Shown here: one piece after another, positions 8,324 to 17,385 of the stretch
Layout: each line of letters opens with the position of its first letter
How positions within the stretch are numbered: the stretch's first letter is position 1
Source: Bacteroidales bacterium
Lineage (GTDB): Bacteria; Bacteroidota; Bacteroidia; Bacteroidales; P3
Assembly (NCBI GenBank): GCA_017449525.1
Contig: JAFTFL010000004.1
Span: 221,327-285,326, forward strand
Direction: 5' to 3'
DNA: 64,000 bases
Notes under the pieces: model-generated
Databases searched by the model: none
What the model saw: only the letters and a program-made list of their open reading frames with translations
What the model was told of the DNA's origin: nothing
Position numbers and translations under genes: made by a program

Positions 8324-10111
8324 ATGGAAGACATACTGAATTTTGATTCTCCGAAGCAGCAGTCATCGTATATTAAGGTCATTGGCGTCGGCGGAGGTGG
8401 CGGCAACGCTGTCAACAACATGTACGACCAGGGCATCACCGGCGTCGACTTCATTGTGTGCAACACCGACATGAAAGCACTTAACAACAGTCCAGTCCCC
8501 AACAAAATCATATTGGGCGAACTGGGAGCAGGCAACATTCCCGAGGTAGCACGCAAAGCTGCATTAGAGCATCGCGACGACATCCGTGAGGCCATCAGCC
8601 GCAACACGCAGATGCTATTCATCACCGCTGGTATGGGTGGTGGCACTGGCACTGGAGCAGCCCCCGTCATTGCCGAGGTGGCAAAGTCCATTGAGCTCGA
8701 CGACGAGACGGTGGGCAGCATACTGGTAGTGGCCGTAGTTACTGTGCCTTTCTCGTTCGAAGGCAGGCGTCGCCGCCAGCAGGCCGAAGAGGGCATAGCC
8801 CTGCTTCGCCAGCATGTAGACTCCATTCTCATCATCAACAACGACAAACTCCGTCAGTTGGGCAACCTCACGCTCAGTCAGGCCTTCAAAAAAGCCGACG
8901 ACGTGCTGTTCACTGCCGTAAAGAGTATAGCTGAGATTATAACAGTAAAGGCCTATGTCAACATCGACTTCCACGATGTCAATACAGTGATGGCCAACAG
9001 CGGCACTGCACTGATGGGTGCCGGAGTCGGCCGCGGCGAGAACCGCGCTTCTGACGCCATAGTCGAAGCCTCCACTTCGGTGCTGCTCAACGACAACGAC
9101 ATCTGCGGTGCAAAGAACGTGCTGCTCTACTTCTCCTATTCGCCCGAGAAGGAGCTGACGATGGACGAAATGGCCATCATCACGGAGTATGTTACCGACC
9201 TCACTGGTGTCGACGTGGCCGACGTCATCTGGGGTTCGGGTGCCGACGCTTCGCTCACCGACGAGTTGAAGGTGACGTTGATAGCCACTGGCTTTGAGTC
9301 GCAGAAGAACATGCCTGGTAATGCCGACAAGACCAAGACCGTCTTCACCCTGAAACCTGAGCAGTCCGAGGAGCACACTGCTGCTCCTGCTGGACAAACT
9401 CCCGCAGCACCGAAGAAGGACACCCCTGCCGACAATACCAGCAAGTCGAACACTGAGCAGCCTCAAGATGTCAAGAAAGTACTCAACCTCTATACCAGTG
9501 AAGAGTTGGAACAGTTGTGCACCACGACACAAAACAGTCCAGAGCCCGTCGAGCAGCCCCAGGTCAGAGACGTGTATGACGATGGCATAAACCTGGTGCG
9601 CCGTGAGGCTGAAACCCCTACCCTGCACACCCCCTCTACTCCGAGCGAACAGCCGCAAGCATCGGTAGCCGAGCCCCACATAGCCGTGGTGCAGAACCCT
9701 ATGCCCGAAGCAGAAGTGGCTACTCAGACCTATGAGGCGGCCGTGGTGGTGGAAGCCGAAGTGAAGCCCACCGAGGAGCCTGCTCGCCAAGAGGTGGAAC
9801 AGCCGCAAATGATGCAGAGCTCCCCACGCCCTGCTTTCACGCCTGCTGCACAACCCATGCAGCACCTGCAACAGAGCAACAATGACCGCATGGCAATGGA
9901 TCGCGCCATGCGCATACAACGCATGAATGAGTTGTTGCACAACAACCCAGACGGCCCCCAGATTGTGGCCAACATGACGACCGAGCAGTTGACGAACGAG
10001 GCCGTATTTCAGGCACCCCACTCCAGTGAGTCCGACGTGCAACGTGTCTCAATGAATGACAAGGGGCAGATGAGGGCTTTGAACAGCTACCTCTTCAACC
10101 GCGCCGACTAA
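8324..10111 (+). CDS. ftsZ: Cell division GTPase FtsZ
   Basis: Tubulin homologue that forms the Z-ring. The start at 8324 gives MEDILNFDSP followed at once by the conserved VIGVGGGGGNAVNNM; upstream in-frame ATGs would add an unrelated tail. The GTP-binding signature GGGTGTGAAP lies near residue 105 and the T7 loop with NIDFHDV near residue 208. The globular core ends near residue 320. The remaining ~275 residues form a linker rich in proline, glutamine and glutamate, much longer than the ~50-residue E. coli linker, ending in a short conserved-looking tail (RALNSYLFNRAD). A hairpin terminator follows. Confidence 0.97.
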   Translation: MEDILNFDSPKQQSSYIKVIGVGGGGGNAVNNMYDQGITGVDFIVCNTDMKALNNSPVPNKIILGELGAGNIPEVARKAALEHRDDIREAISRNTQMLFITAGMGGGTGTGAAPVIAEVAKSIELDDETVGSILVVAVVTVPFSFEGRRRRQQAEEGIALLRQHVDSILIINNDKLRQLGNLTLSQAFKKADDVLFTAVKSIAEIITVKAYVNIDFHDVNTVMANSGTALMGAGVGRGENRASDAIVEASTSVLLNDNDICGAKNVLLYFSYSPEKELTMDEMAIITEYVTDLTGVDVADVIWGSGADASLTDELKVTLIATGFESQKNMPGNADKTKTVFTLKPEQSEEHTAAPAGQTPAAPKKDTPADNTSKSNTEQPQDVKKVLNLYTSEELEQLCTTTQNSPEPVEQPQVRDVYDDGINLVRREAETPTLHTPSTPSEQPQASVAEPHIAVVQNPMPEAEVATQTYEAAVVVEAEVKPTEEPARQEVEQPQMMQSSPRPAFTPAAQPMQHLQQSNNDRMAMDRAMRIQRMNELLHNNPDGPQIVANMTTEQLTNEAVFQAPHSSESDVQRVSMNDKGQMRALNSYLFNRAD

Positions 10112-10180
10112 GCTGCCGAACATCGAGGCATTACGCCTCACTGCGCAAACGACGATACACAACATTTCATTATGCACAGA

Positions 10181-10217
10181 CCCCTGCAAGTCGATAGACA
10201 TGCAGGGGTTCTGTTTT
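10181..10217 (+). terminator. Terminator after ftsZ
   Basis: Eight base pair perfect stem (CCCCTGCA with TGCAGGGG), 12-nt loop, followed by TTCTGTTTT. It lies 70 bp past the ftsZ stop and is the first good intrinsic terminator seen after the dcw cluster. Confidence 0.75.
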
Positions 10218-10402
10218 AGCAAAACCGCACACCTTCTTTCTTTTGCTTGCACGGCACCATCTCGGGGAGCGAACTCCAGGCATACACGATGCGTGCTGCA
10301 CAGGCCGATGTTTTCAACTGGCAGGCCAATCGGCCTAAGCGGCACAACGTGCAAAGCTCAGCTGCCCTCGAAGCAGCAGTCCTGCAGCATCAGCCCTCAC
10401 CC

Positions 10403-10458
10403 CCGTACGGCACGCCGTGCTACGCCGTACGGTACTGAGTGCCATGCTGTACGGCTTA
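10403..10458. repeat. Cluster of CCGTACGG palindromes
   Basis: Two perfect copies of the 8-bp palindrome CCGTACGG (10403-10410, 10425-10432) and a near copy at 10446-10455. GTACGGC at 10405 pairs with GCCGTAC at 10424, so the segment can form a hairpin. Related palindromes occur at 10504-10530, 46689-46720 and 46836-46850. Confidence 0.5.
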
Positions 10459-10491
10459 GAACAACCACAAGTAGGTGTGTCCCAATATTAT

Positions 10492-10530
10492 CGCAAAAAG
10501 AAAGGGGCGATGCCGTACAGGCATCGCCCC
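10492..10530 (-). terminator. Strong terminator, minus strand
   Basis: Ten base pair perfect stem (GGGGCGATGC with GCATCGCCCC), 7-nt loop, followed on the minus strand by TTTCTTTTT. It would end mnmA operon transcripts or the candidate small RNA. The stem contains the same GTACGGCATCG core found in the hairpin at 46689. Confidence 0.8.
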
Positions 10531-10640
10531 CTAAAGTGTACGCTACACGGCTTGGCAGCGAGCGCACCCCCTCCTCCTTGTCCTCACACCAAAGAAAACG
10601 CGCTCGTAAGAGTGCATGCCGATGCGGCTCGCGCCATAGC
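10495..10640 (-). ncRNA. Candidate small RNA of unknown family
   Basis: About 145 nt bounded on the minus strand by a TAnnTTTG promoter element and an intrinsic terminator. No coding potential was recognised. Internal pairing is visible: CGAGCGC (10559-10565) with GCGCTCG (10600-10606). It does not show the SRP RNA, tmRNA or RNase P consensus that I know. It lies downstream of mnmA on the same strand and could also be the 3' region of that operon. Confidence 0.4.
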
Positions 10641-10645
10641 GACGG

Positions 10646-10653
10646 CAAAGGTA
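10646..10653 (-). promoter_or_regulatory. -7 promoter element TACCTTTG
   Basis: Exact Bacteroidetes -7 consensus on the minus strand, pointing at the candidate small RNA. No good -33 TTTG is seen at the expected spacing. Confidence 0.45.
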
Positions 10654-10702
10654 CGAAGAAACTGCCAACCGACTTGCATTAAGTTCATATCACCCACTCG
10701 TC

Positions 10703-11815
10703 CTACAACTTAGGACTCATAGCAATCTGCCCTGTGGCCACCACAAGGTGCGCATCGTTGTCGTAGATGGTGGCATACTGACCTGCAGCGATGCCCTGAA
10801 TACGCACATCGGAATCGATCACGACCCCCTCATCCATCAGTCGCAGATGACCCTGTGCAAACTCGGGCGTGTGGCGGATTTTGAACTTCACGTCCACCGA
10901 CTGCCCAGCCTGTAGCAGTTGCTCCCACCGCTGCACCTTGAGGGGCGGATGGTTCACATCGCAAAGGTAGTGATAGTCTGCCAGCACTACCGACTGCCCA
11001 TACTGCGTCGACGGGTCGTAGCCCTGCGACACATAGAGCACATTCTCGGCGATGTCCTTCTTCACCACAAACCAGGGGCCTCCGCTCAGAAACAGGCCTT
11101 TGCGTTGCCCGATAGTGTGGAACCAGTAGCCTCGGTGCGTGCCGAGGATACGGCCAGTCTCCAACTCCACAATCTTGCCTTCACGTTCGCCGAGGTAGCG
11201 ACGCAGAAAGTCATTGTAGTTGATCTTGCCGAGAAAGCAGATGCCCTGACTGTCTTTGCGGTCGGCGCTGGGCAAGTGTGCCTCATGCGCCACCCGTCGC
11301 ACATCGGCCTTCATCATGTGGCCTATGGGGAACATCAGCTTACGAATTTGGGTGTAGGACAGTTGCGAAAGGAAATCGGTCTGGTCTTTCACAGGGTCCA
11401 TGGCCGACGAGAGCATCACCGTGTCGTCCACTCGAGTAGTGGTGGCGTAGTGGCCCGTAGCCGTAAAGTCGAACTCCTTACCCCACCGCTGCTCAAAGGC
11501 ACCGAACTTGATGAGCTTGTTGCACATCACGTCGGGATTAGGGGTCAGCCCCCGACGTACTGCATCAATCGTGTATGACACCACGTTCTCCCAGTACTCG
11601 CGGTGCAGGTTAACCTCCTCGAAACGCAACCCATAGTGGCGCGCCAGATAGGAGGTAATTTCTATATCCTCTTCGGCAGGGCAGTCAATGAAGCCCTCCT
11701 TCTCTTCCATGCCTATACGGATGTAGAACAGCGTGGGTTCATACCCCTGCTCCTTAAGCAGGTGAACCACCACCGAGCTGTCTACACCACCCGACACCAG
11801 TGCTGCTATGCTCAT
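10703..11815 (-). CDS. mnmA: tRNA-specific 2-thiouridylase MnmA
   Basis: Installs the 2-thio group of U34 in the wobble position of Lys, Glu and Gln tRNAs, using ATP and a sulfur relay. The PP-loop SGGVDSSVV is at residues 8-16. The catalytic cysteines are C98 (in NPDVMCNK) and C193 (in [10 protein letters not shown]). The C-terminal part has the expected tRNA-binding and beta-barrel segments ([12 protein letters not shown]). At 370 residues it has normal length. Its start overlaps the stop of the upstream metallo-hydrolase by 4 bp, so the two are translationally coupled. Confidence 0.95.
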   Translation of the reverse strand: MSIAALVSGGVDSSVVVHLLKEQGYEPTLFYIRIGMEEKEGFIDCPAEEDIEITSYLARHYGLRFEEVNLHREYWENVVSYTIDAVRRGLTPNPDVMCNKLIKFGAFEQRWGKEFDFTATGHYATTTRVDDTVMLSSAMDPVKDQTDFLSQLSYTQIRKLMFPIGHMMKADVRRVAHEAHLPSADRKDSQGICFLGKINYNDFLRRYLGEREGKIVELETGRILGTHRGYWFHTIGQRKGLFLSGGPWFVVKKDIAENVLYVSQGYDPSTQYGQSVVLADYHYLCDVNHPPLKVQRWEQLLQAGQSVDVKFKIRHTPEFAQGHLRLMDEGVVIDSDVRIQGIAAGQYATIYDNDAHLVVATGQIAMSPKL

Positions 11816-12636
11816 TGGGCAGAAGTGTTATCGTTCCGTGCCTCATCGGGCAGTGCCACACACAGCGCAGCCTCGGGCAAGTGAAACGTTGTTTTAGGAA
11901 ACATATCCTTCAGCATGACGACATTGCTGCACATGGCCTCGTAGCCCTCCCAATAATGCATGGGGTAGACGTGGCGACACTCCACGTGGTGGACAAACTG
12001 AGCCAACCCCCGCAGCATATTATCTCCAAGGCGGGTATCGACTGGGAACATCAGGTGGTCAATCCGCGGATAAGTGGCCATAATCTCACGCAGTACAGAC
12101 ATGAAGAGTCCCTCCATCTCGTCGGGCAGCACCTTCAGACGGCTGTCGCCAGCGGCGAAGTACCAATTGTTGAGGTCGCCCGCATGGAAGAGCGTAGTGC
12201 CAGTCCCGCGCAGAGTAACGCCCACCGACACACCGACGTCGGTGGAGCGGAACGCCAACAGCCTCAGCTCCGCATCCTCGTAGCTGTCGCCAGCCCTCAT
12301 GGAGAGAGCCACACGTGGAGACTCGACGCGGTAGCGGCGCACGATGTCGGCTCCGAGCAAGAGGATGGGCTGGTGGTACGCCCCCACATTCCAGGTCAAC
12401 ACATCGGGGTTGAAGTGGTCGGGATGATAATGGGAATGGACAAAATACACCTGTTTCTGGGTCTGCTCGAGCAAGGCGTGCAGCCTGCCGTCTGGGGCAT
12501 CCTTCCAGTAGTCGAACACGATGACGGCTCGCTCGGTCTCAGCGACGAAGCAACTGTGGAGCACGTAGGTGATGGTTACATCCTCTGTGGCAGAGGGGTC
12601 GACCACTGGCGACACATTGTTTTCTTCCATAAACAA
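11812..12636 (-). CDS. Metallo-beta-lactamase-fold hydrolase
   Basis: 274-residue protein with the zinc-binding motif HSHYHPDHF at residues 67-75 and a second ligand segment HAGDLNNW. This is the MBL-fold hydrolase type related to UlaG or YtnP-like proteins; the substrate is unknown. There is no signal peptide, so it is probably cytoplasmic. It lies 3 bp after the transporter gene and overlaps mnmA by 4 bp, which places it in the same operon. An alternative start two codons downstream (MEENN) is equally plausible. Confidence 0.85.
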   Translation of the reverse strand: MFMEENNVSPVVDPSATEDVTITYVLHSCFVAETERAVIVFDYWKDAPDGRLHALLEQTQKQVYFVHSHYHPDHFNPDVLTWNVGAYHQPILLLGADIVRRYRVESPRVALSMRAGDSYEDAELRLLAFRSTDVGVSVGVTLRGTGTTLFHAGDLNNWYFAAGDSRLKVLPDEMEGLFMSVLREIMATYPRIDHLMFPVDTRLGDNMLRGLAQFVHHVECRHVYPMHYWEGYEAMCSNVVMLKDMFPKTTFHLPEAALCVALPDEARNDNTSAQ

Positions 12637-12639
12637 CGA

Positions 12640-13536
12640 CTATATAGTTTCTGTCCTTTCGGGTTGTTTGCGCAGCGCAACGATGACAACCGAGGACAAT
12701 ATGAGCAATATTCCCGTGGCGATACGCGCCGAAAAGCTTTCACCAAAAACCACAATGCCTATCAGCACCGCCGTGAGCGGCTCCAGCGCACCGAGCACCG
12801 CCGTCGACGTGGAGCCCACGTATTTTGCAGCGTAGACCATCAGACACAGAGCCATAATGCCCGGCACGACGGCCAGCCAACCCACATAGAACCAACTGGA
12901 GGCCGTACGCGGTAGCGTAATGGCCTGCCCTGTGGCCATGCTAAACAGCAGCACACCCAGCGCGCAAACCATGAGGACATAGAGGTTAATCTTGAACGAC
13001 GACATTGGGAGCGGTGAGCGATCCACCACGATGATGTACACCGCATAAGTAACAGCCGAAAGCAGCACCAGTAGCACCCCCGTCGTCGACAGCGTTACGC
13101 CGCCCCCGTTGACATAGAGCAACACCACACCGGCCAGCGAAAGCACTAATGCCGCCACCACCGCGAGCGTCATCCGCTCATGGAACAGCACCGCCATTAT
13201 CACCGCCGTGATGACAGGGTAAACAAATAGAATAGTAGAGGCCACGCCGGCCTCCATATAACGAAAACTCAAGTAGAGCGACACCGAAGATGCAATGAAC
13301 AGCAGCCCCAGCCCCAGCAATGTGCGCAGCTCCCCCCACGAAACCCACAGCCGCTCGCCACGAAGCAGCATCACCACCAGCATGATAACCCAGGCCAACC
13401 CAAAGCGGTAGAAAAGCACACCACCAGTGGTCATGCCCTCGGCGTAGAGCTTCAGCGCACCCAGCGGATTGGTACCATAACACACGGCGGCAACGATGCC
13501 CGACAAAATTCCGATAGTTTTTTCACGATGGCTCAT
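12640..13536 (-). CDS. EamA/DMT-family transporter
   Basis: About ten hydrophobic helices in two homologous halves, typical of the drug/metabolite transporter superfamily; the second half contains ALEPLTAVLIGIVVFGE, a classic EamA signature. The start at 13536 (MSHREKTIG) gives a normal N-terminus of 298 residues; an upstream ATG at 13617 would add 27 atypical residues. The substrate cannot be told from sequence. It is the first gene of a three-gene operon with the metallo-hydrolase and mnmA. Confidence 0.88.
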   Translation of the reverse strand: MSHREKTIGILSGIVAAVCYGTNPLGALKLYAEGMTTGGVLFYRFGLAWVIMLVVMLLRGERLWVSWGELRTLLGLGLLFIASSVSLYLSFRYMEAGVASTILFVYPVITAVIMAVLFHERMTLAVVAALVLSLAGVVLLYVNGGGVTLSTTGVLLVLLSAVTYAVYIIVVDRSPLPMSSFKINLYVLMVCALGVLLFSMATGQAITLPRTASSWFYVGWLAVVPGIMALCLMVYAAKYVGSTSTAVLGALEPLTAVLIGIVVFGESFSARIATGILLILSSVVIVALRKQPERTETI

Positions 13537-13870
13537 GAGCAGTAACACATTGCCGCTGGTACGCTTACCACAAAGGGGCGCCAGCACATGCACGTGTGCA
13601 AAGTTCGCTATTTCCATCGGGGCTGCAAAATAAATTTTCTAAAACCGAGCACGACCTCCTGCGGCAACCATTCACCAGCACAAAGCCCCAACGCACAATA
13701 AAAGCACGTCCGCCGTGTTTCATCTGTTTACAGGGGTGGTCTGATTAGACGGCAGCCGACTGGCAAATGTCCTTTTTCTGCTACGCCTTCATTATGCGGA
13801 TGATGTCGTTATCTTGAAGGCTGAAAGTTTGAAAGTACCGTCCTTGCGTAGGCTACCTGATTAATTTTTC
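13537..13870. other. Intergenic gap with no recognised feature
   Basis: 334 bp between the AraC regulator stop and the transporter start. I see no convincing ORF, tRNA or terminator. A weak TATTTTG near 13624-13630 on the minus strand could be part of the transporter promoter. Confidence 0.5.
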
Positions 13871-14737
13871 TCAAGCATGACCGGCTATTGCCGAGGGCGA
13901 AGTCCCATATCGTTGCTTGAATATTCGGCTGAAGTGGGAAGTATTCTCAAATCCAAGACTGTAGGCTACGTCGGATACCGACATCTGCGACGATTGGAGC
14001 ATCTGATAGGCCTTGGACAGGCGTTTTTCGCGTATCCACTTGGCTGGCGACTCGCCATAGATACTTTGGAAGTCGCGCTTGAAGCTTGATATTGACCGAC
14101 CGGAGAGATAAGCCAGTTCTTTGAGCGAGAGGGGTGAGGTGTAGTGTTCCTCCACCACCCGATGAATATCTGCTCTGACTGGGCTACGCAGCTGCAATAT
14201 CTGGCGAAAGATGTTTTTCGAGCAATCTATCACGTTAAACAACAACTCCATGACCTTGAGCCGTAGTAGTGCAGGGTTGACTTGAGATGGATTCACGAAA
14301 TAAGGGGTAAGCGAATGGCAGTAGGCCACAAGCTGGTTGCTCATGGGTGATACTTTGGGGTGCAGTTCCTCGGTTGAATAAGAAATATGAACCTGCTGTG
14401 AGGTCAAAAAGTCCTTCAGTATGTCGTCGTTTATGCCGAAGAGCAGGCTTTCAAAAACGCCTGTCTCTTCGGCACCTGTTTTCTCGTAGCCTATGCTCTG
14501 CGCACGTCGTAGCAGCAGCATTTGGTTTTTTCCGACTATCCATTCCTGCCGCCCATTGGTCAATCGCACACTGCCTTCCAGTACAACATAAAGCAGGTGC
14601 TGTTCGAGGAAGAATGTGCCACGTTCGCCAGCCGTAACAATGCATTGGTCGATGATGCTGCCACCATCAAGCACAAGCGACGAAGTGGCGCAGTCGCCAC
14701 TGATCAAGGCCGAAGGGAATTTCGTTTGCTTTGTCAT
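13871..14737 (-). CDS. AraC-family transcriptional regulator
   Basis: 288 residues. The C-terminal ~100 residues form a double helix-turn-helix: the first helix pair around LSLKELAYLSGRSISSFKRDF, the second around SVSDVAYSLGFENTSHFSRIF, followed by KQRYGTSPS. The N-terminal ~180 residues look like a cupin-type ligand or dimerisation domain. It lies 149 bp downstream of the flavodoxin-fold gene on the same strand. By proximity it may control the adjacent NTF2-like/reductase cluster; the ligand is unknown. Confidence 0.92.
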   Translation of the reverse strand: MTKQTKFPSALISGDCATSSLVLDGGSIIDQCIVTAGERGTFFLEQHLLYVVLEGSVRLTNGRQEWIVGKNQMLLLRRAQSIGYEKTGAEETGVFESLLFGINDDILKDFLTSQQVHISYSTEELHPKVSPMSNQLVAYCHSLTPYFVNPSQVNPALLRLKVMELLFNVIDCSKNIFRQILQLRSPVRADIHRVVEEHYTSPLSLKELAYLSGRSISSFKRDFQSIYGESPAKWIREKRLSKAYQMLQSSQMSVSDVAYSLGFENTSHFSRIFKQRYGTSPSAIAGHA

Positions 14738-14886
14738 CCGTAAGAATGTGGTTTTCTGTTGTCGTTGAAGTATCTATTGCATTGCGCGACTGCGAAGATA
14801 CACAACTTTCTTGACATCTGGCCCTCCCTTTGCTCATTTCAAGGAGTGGGTGCAACCAATGGCCTTTCCCGTAGCGAAGGGGATTA

Positions 14887-15567
14887 TTACTCCGTTAAAG
14901 ATGCCTCCAGCATCGAGCGACCCAACTGGTGCGCCTGCACGAGGTCGGTCGGGAAATGTTGTTCGTGGCGACGTTGTTTGGCAGCAATATTCCATGCGTC
15001 GGCCCAGTAGCGGTCATAGTCGCGATATTGCAGTGTGTCGAAGCAATACTGCACTCGTGGCTCGTGGCCAAAGATATACTGCGTCCATCGCAACACAGGG
15101 CTGAGAAGCGCGTCGTAGCCACTCCGAAGCATGGCCTGTTCGGTGAGGTTCATCGGTATCAGAAAAGCGGTGCGTACAGGCTGCGGTGCGATGATTTGTT
15201 CCTCGCCTCTCTTGAACTGCACGAATGGATACCATAGCCGTTCGAGGAAAGCACGCAGCTGTGCAGTGATTTCGGAGAAAAAGATGGGCGACCCGAAGGC
15301 CACCACGTCGGCATGTGCCACGCGGTCGAGATAGTCGGTGATGTCGTCGCAGAAACCACAATGCCCATAACTGCGCCCATTGCGCAGCTTGCAGACGTAA
15401 CACTCGCGACAGCCAGTAAAATGGAGGTCGTAGAGATTGACCTCTACCACCTCCACTTCTGTCTCTACCTCGCGCGCCCCATCAGCGAAAGCGTGAAGCA
15501 ATGCCGCCGTGTTGAAATCTTTACGTGGGCTGCCGTTGATAGTAAAGACTTGCTTTCCTGCCATCAC
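14887..15567 (-). CDS. Flavodoxin-fold NAD(P)H-dependent oxidoreductase
   Basis: 226 residues. The N-terminus has an FMN phosphate-binding loop (TINGSPRKDFNTAALLHAF) and a mid-protein FGSPIFF segment, both typical of the NADPH-dependent FMN reductase / NAD(P)H oxidoreductase group. A cysteine-rich stretch (GCRECYVCK then GHCGFCDD, residues ~53-75) is common in the iron-sulfur flavoprotein-like subgroup. It overlaps the upstream NTF2-like gene by 4 bp. The substrate is unknown; genes of this kind often accompany SnoaL-like proteins in stress or xenobiotic loci. Confidence 0.85.
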   Translation of the reverse strand: MMAGKQVFTINGSPRKDFNTAALLHAFADGAREVETEVEVVEVNLYDLHFTGCRECYVCKLRNGRSYGHCGFCDDITDYLDRVAHADVVAFGSPIFFSEITAQLRAFLERLWYPFVQFKRGEEQIIAPQPVRTAFLIPMNLTEQAMLRSGYDALLSPVLRWTQYIFGHEPRVQYCFDTLQYRDYDRYWADAWNIAAKQRRHEQHFPTDLVQAHQLGRSMLEASLTE

Positions 15568-15923
15568 TTCACACTATAGATCTTGCTCACAATCTTCCAC
15601 TCACCATTCTCCTCGGCCAAAGTAAACATGTCGTTGAAGGTGGTCAGCTTGCTGAACGATGACGAAATGCGGACAAAGGCGACATTGCCAGCCACGGTAA
15701 TATCCTCGACACAGTAGGATACTTCCTCCTCGCCCGTCTGTTCCAGCACATCGAAGAGTGCGCTGATTGGCACAGTAGTGATTGTGCCGTTTTCAACCCA
15801 CGACATAGTAGCTTCTTTTGTGAAAGCTTTCTCACCCAGTTCGCGGTTTGCTTTGCGTCCCGCTTCGGCATAAAGTTCAATGGCATTCAAGACACTCTGC
15901 ACGGTTTCGTTGTTCTTGTTCAT
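15564..15923 (-). CDS. NTF2/SnoaL-like protein
   Basis: 119 residues, a single cone-shaped NTF2-like domain. The pattern of an N-terminal helix, an acidic mid-section and a C-terminal strand ending in GEWKIVSKIYSVK resembles the putative lumazine-binding family. Enzymatic role unknown. It sits between a second NTF2-like gene (16 bp upstream) and the flavodoxin-fold gene, which overlaps it by 4 bp. Confidence 0.7.
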   Translation of the reverse strand: MNKNNETVQSVLNAIELYAEAGRKANRELGEKAFTKEATMSWVENGTITTVPISALFDVLEQTGEEEVSYCVEDITVAGNVAFVRISSSFSKLTTFNDMFTLAEENGEWKIVSKIYSVK

Positions 15924-15939
15924 TTTAGTTTCCTTTCTT

Positions 15940-16326
15940 TTATTTGTTGGTAATCGTGTCAGAATTCTGGTTGTAGGCTTTGGCCACGCACTTCCACTCG
16001 CCCTCGATCTTCAAAAGCAGTAGCACATCGGTAAAATCGATGCTGCCACCCCACCCTTCTTCAAGCACACGCACAACGGCTAACGTCTCTTCCAGTTCCA
16101 GCACATCTATGCGCGTCTTGAACTCGCTGCCAGCTCCTACGGTATCTACATTGCGGTAGAACTGCTCAATGCTGCCGCGTTCCAGTTTGCCGTTCAGAAA
16201 GCCGAAAAGGCATGCATCGTCCGTGAATAGCTGTTTGGCATATTTACTATTGCCCTCGGCCACACTACGCGTGAATTGGCTTGCTGCCTCCACCACATCA
16301 TTGTAATCATCAATGTTACTTCTCAT
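15940..16326 (-). CDS. NTF2/SnoaL-like protein
   Basis: 128 residues, similar in layout to the next gene and probably its ancient paralogue: both end in a GEWK strand. The sequence ...LLLLKIEGEWKCVAKAY is characteristic of the putative lumazine-binding / nuclear transport factor 2 fold. First gene of the small cluster; a -7-like element lies about 45 bp upstream. Confidence 0.7.
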   Translation of the reverse strand: MRSNIDDYNDVVEAASQFTRSVAEGNSKYAKQLFTDDACLFGFLNGKLERGSIEQFYRNVDTVGAGSEFKTRIDVLELEETLAVVRVLEEGWGGSIDFTDVLLLLKIEGEWKCVAKAYNQNSDTITNK

Positions 16327-16371
16327 TCTTTCAGTTATTTAATAGATTATACGTTTGTTTGAAATCAAGAG

Positions 16372-16379
16372 CAAAAATA
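16372..16379 (-). promoter_or_regulatory. -7 promoter element TATTTTTG
   Basis: Matches TAnnTTTG on the minus strand about 45 bp upstream of the first NTF2-like gene. No clear -33 element. Confidence 0.4.
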
Positions 16380-16726
16380 CTATATCTGAGGAGCGTAGGT
16401 ATTTCCATTTAGCTCAACTTTTATTTCTATTTGGCTCAAAATATAAAAGAGGCTGCCAACGTGCGAAATAATAAGGTAATAACAGGCAACTCCTCGTCGG
16501 ATAAATCGACAAAGAATTATGCGCTACGAGGCAGGTGAACTACTTAACGGGAGACTGCTCGTATTCCTCTTGGTACACCATCTCGTCCCGTCACACCACG
16601 GCAGGCTTGTCGGGGGTGGTGCCTGCAGCCACATGGGCGAAGTGGGAGTTTGCCGATACCCCTGTGCCAGCGCTTCACGTCGGGTATGCCCATCACCAGA
16701 TCGCTAAGACAAAGCAGGTCTAAAGC

Positions 16727-17030
16727 TCACCCATCTTCTTGATTGATGCTCTTATAAAACTTACAGATATCAAACTTGTAGCAGAAGCGTGTCCCTTCGG
16801 GGTCGCGTCGCATGTCGTCGCACATGTACTTCATCAAATCGTGCATGCCATGCCACGTCCTTTGATGCTTGCCCCTATAATACGGATAAAGCGTTTCTTC
16901 ATCTGGTTGTCCATTACACGCAGTGCCTTCAGTTCTTCCACTTGAGCACCTATGGGTTTGTTCTGCATCAGTAGCGCACTTTTGTCTTTTGTGGCTGCAA
17001 AGTTACTGATGACGCAGCTTACCTTCGGCA
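16727..17030 (-). pseudogene. Reverse transcriptase fragment, frameshifted
   Basis: Reading the minus strand gives MQNKPIGAQVEELKALRV and then ASIKGRGM; after a frame change it continues with HDLMKYMCDD and FCYKFDICKFYKSI before a stop at 16727-16729. The KGRGMHD and YKFDICKFYKSI blocks match the region of RNA-directed DNA polymerases where 'KLDIxKFYPSI' surrounds the first catalytic aspartate. The frame change coincides with a short duplication near 16844-16853 (GCATGGCATGC). Neither the N-terminal domain nor the catalytic YxDD region is seen, so this is a remnant. The family (group II intron, phage or retron type) cannot be settled. Confidence 0.7.
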
Positions 17031-17385
17031 GAGAGTCCCATACTTCTTCGCCAACCGACCTTGAATCACCCTTTCAAAAGTGTTCGCGAATGATCGCCTC
17101 CACATTCTGATTGACTCAAATGGGTGCCCCCTCCCGTTGTTTTCTCTATTGTTTCGTCTTTGTTGACTATTGCATCAACTTTTTTCAGCGTAAAACAGTA
17201 CGCCTATGGTGGGTCAACAATGAAAAATATCCGTACGACTGCAGAAAAAAATGTACCTTTGCAACCTCTTGCTACAACGGCAGAAACAGAACCATTCGTG
17301 CTAAAAGGCGGTGGCAATGCCTGTTGACGGTAGCAGTGGCAGACATTGAGAATAGAACCAAAAGAAGAAGAATAAAGAATACGTC
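17031..17385. other. Intergenic gap upstream of nqrA
   Basis: No convincing gene. TACCTTTG at 17254-17261 on the plus strand is a good -7 element for the nqr operon, about 125 bp ahead of nqrA; the expected -33 TTTG is not evident. The stretch 16380-16726 on the other side of the reverse transcriptase remnant also holds nothing I can identify. Confidence 0.5.

Noticed and set aside
8615-10042. 475-codon ORF on the minus strand opposite ftsZ
   Set aside because: Fully antisense to a confidently identified ftsZ; its residue composition follows from the ftsZ codons.
11800-12915. 371-codon plus-strand ORF opposite the metallo-hydrolase
   Set aside because: Antisense to the metallo-hydrolase and transporter, which carry family motifs.
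13760-13870. Possible gene relic on the minus strand beyond the AraC stop
   Set aside because: Translated frames gave no recognisable family and contain stops.
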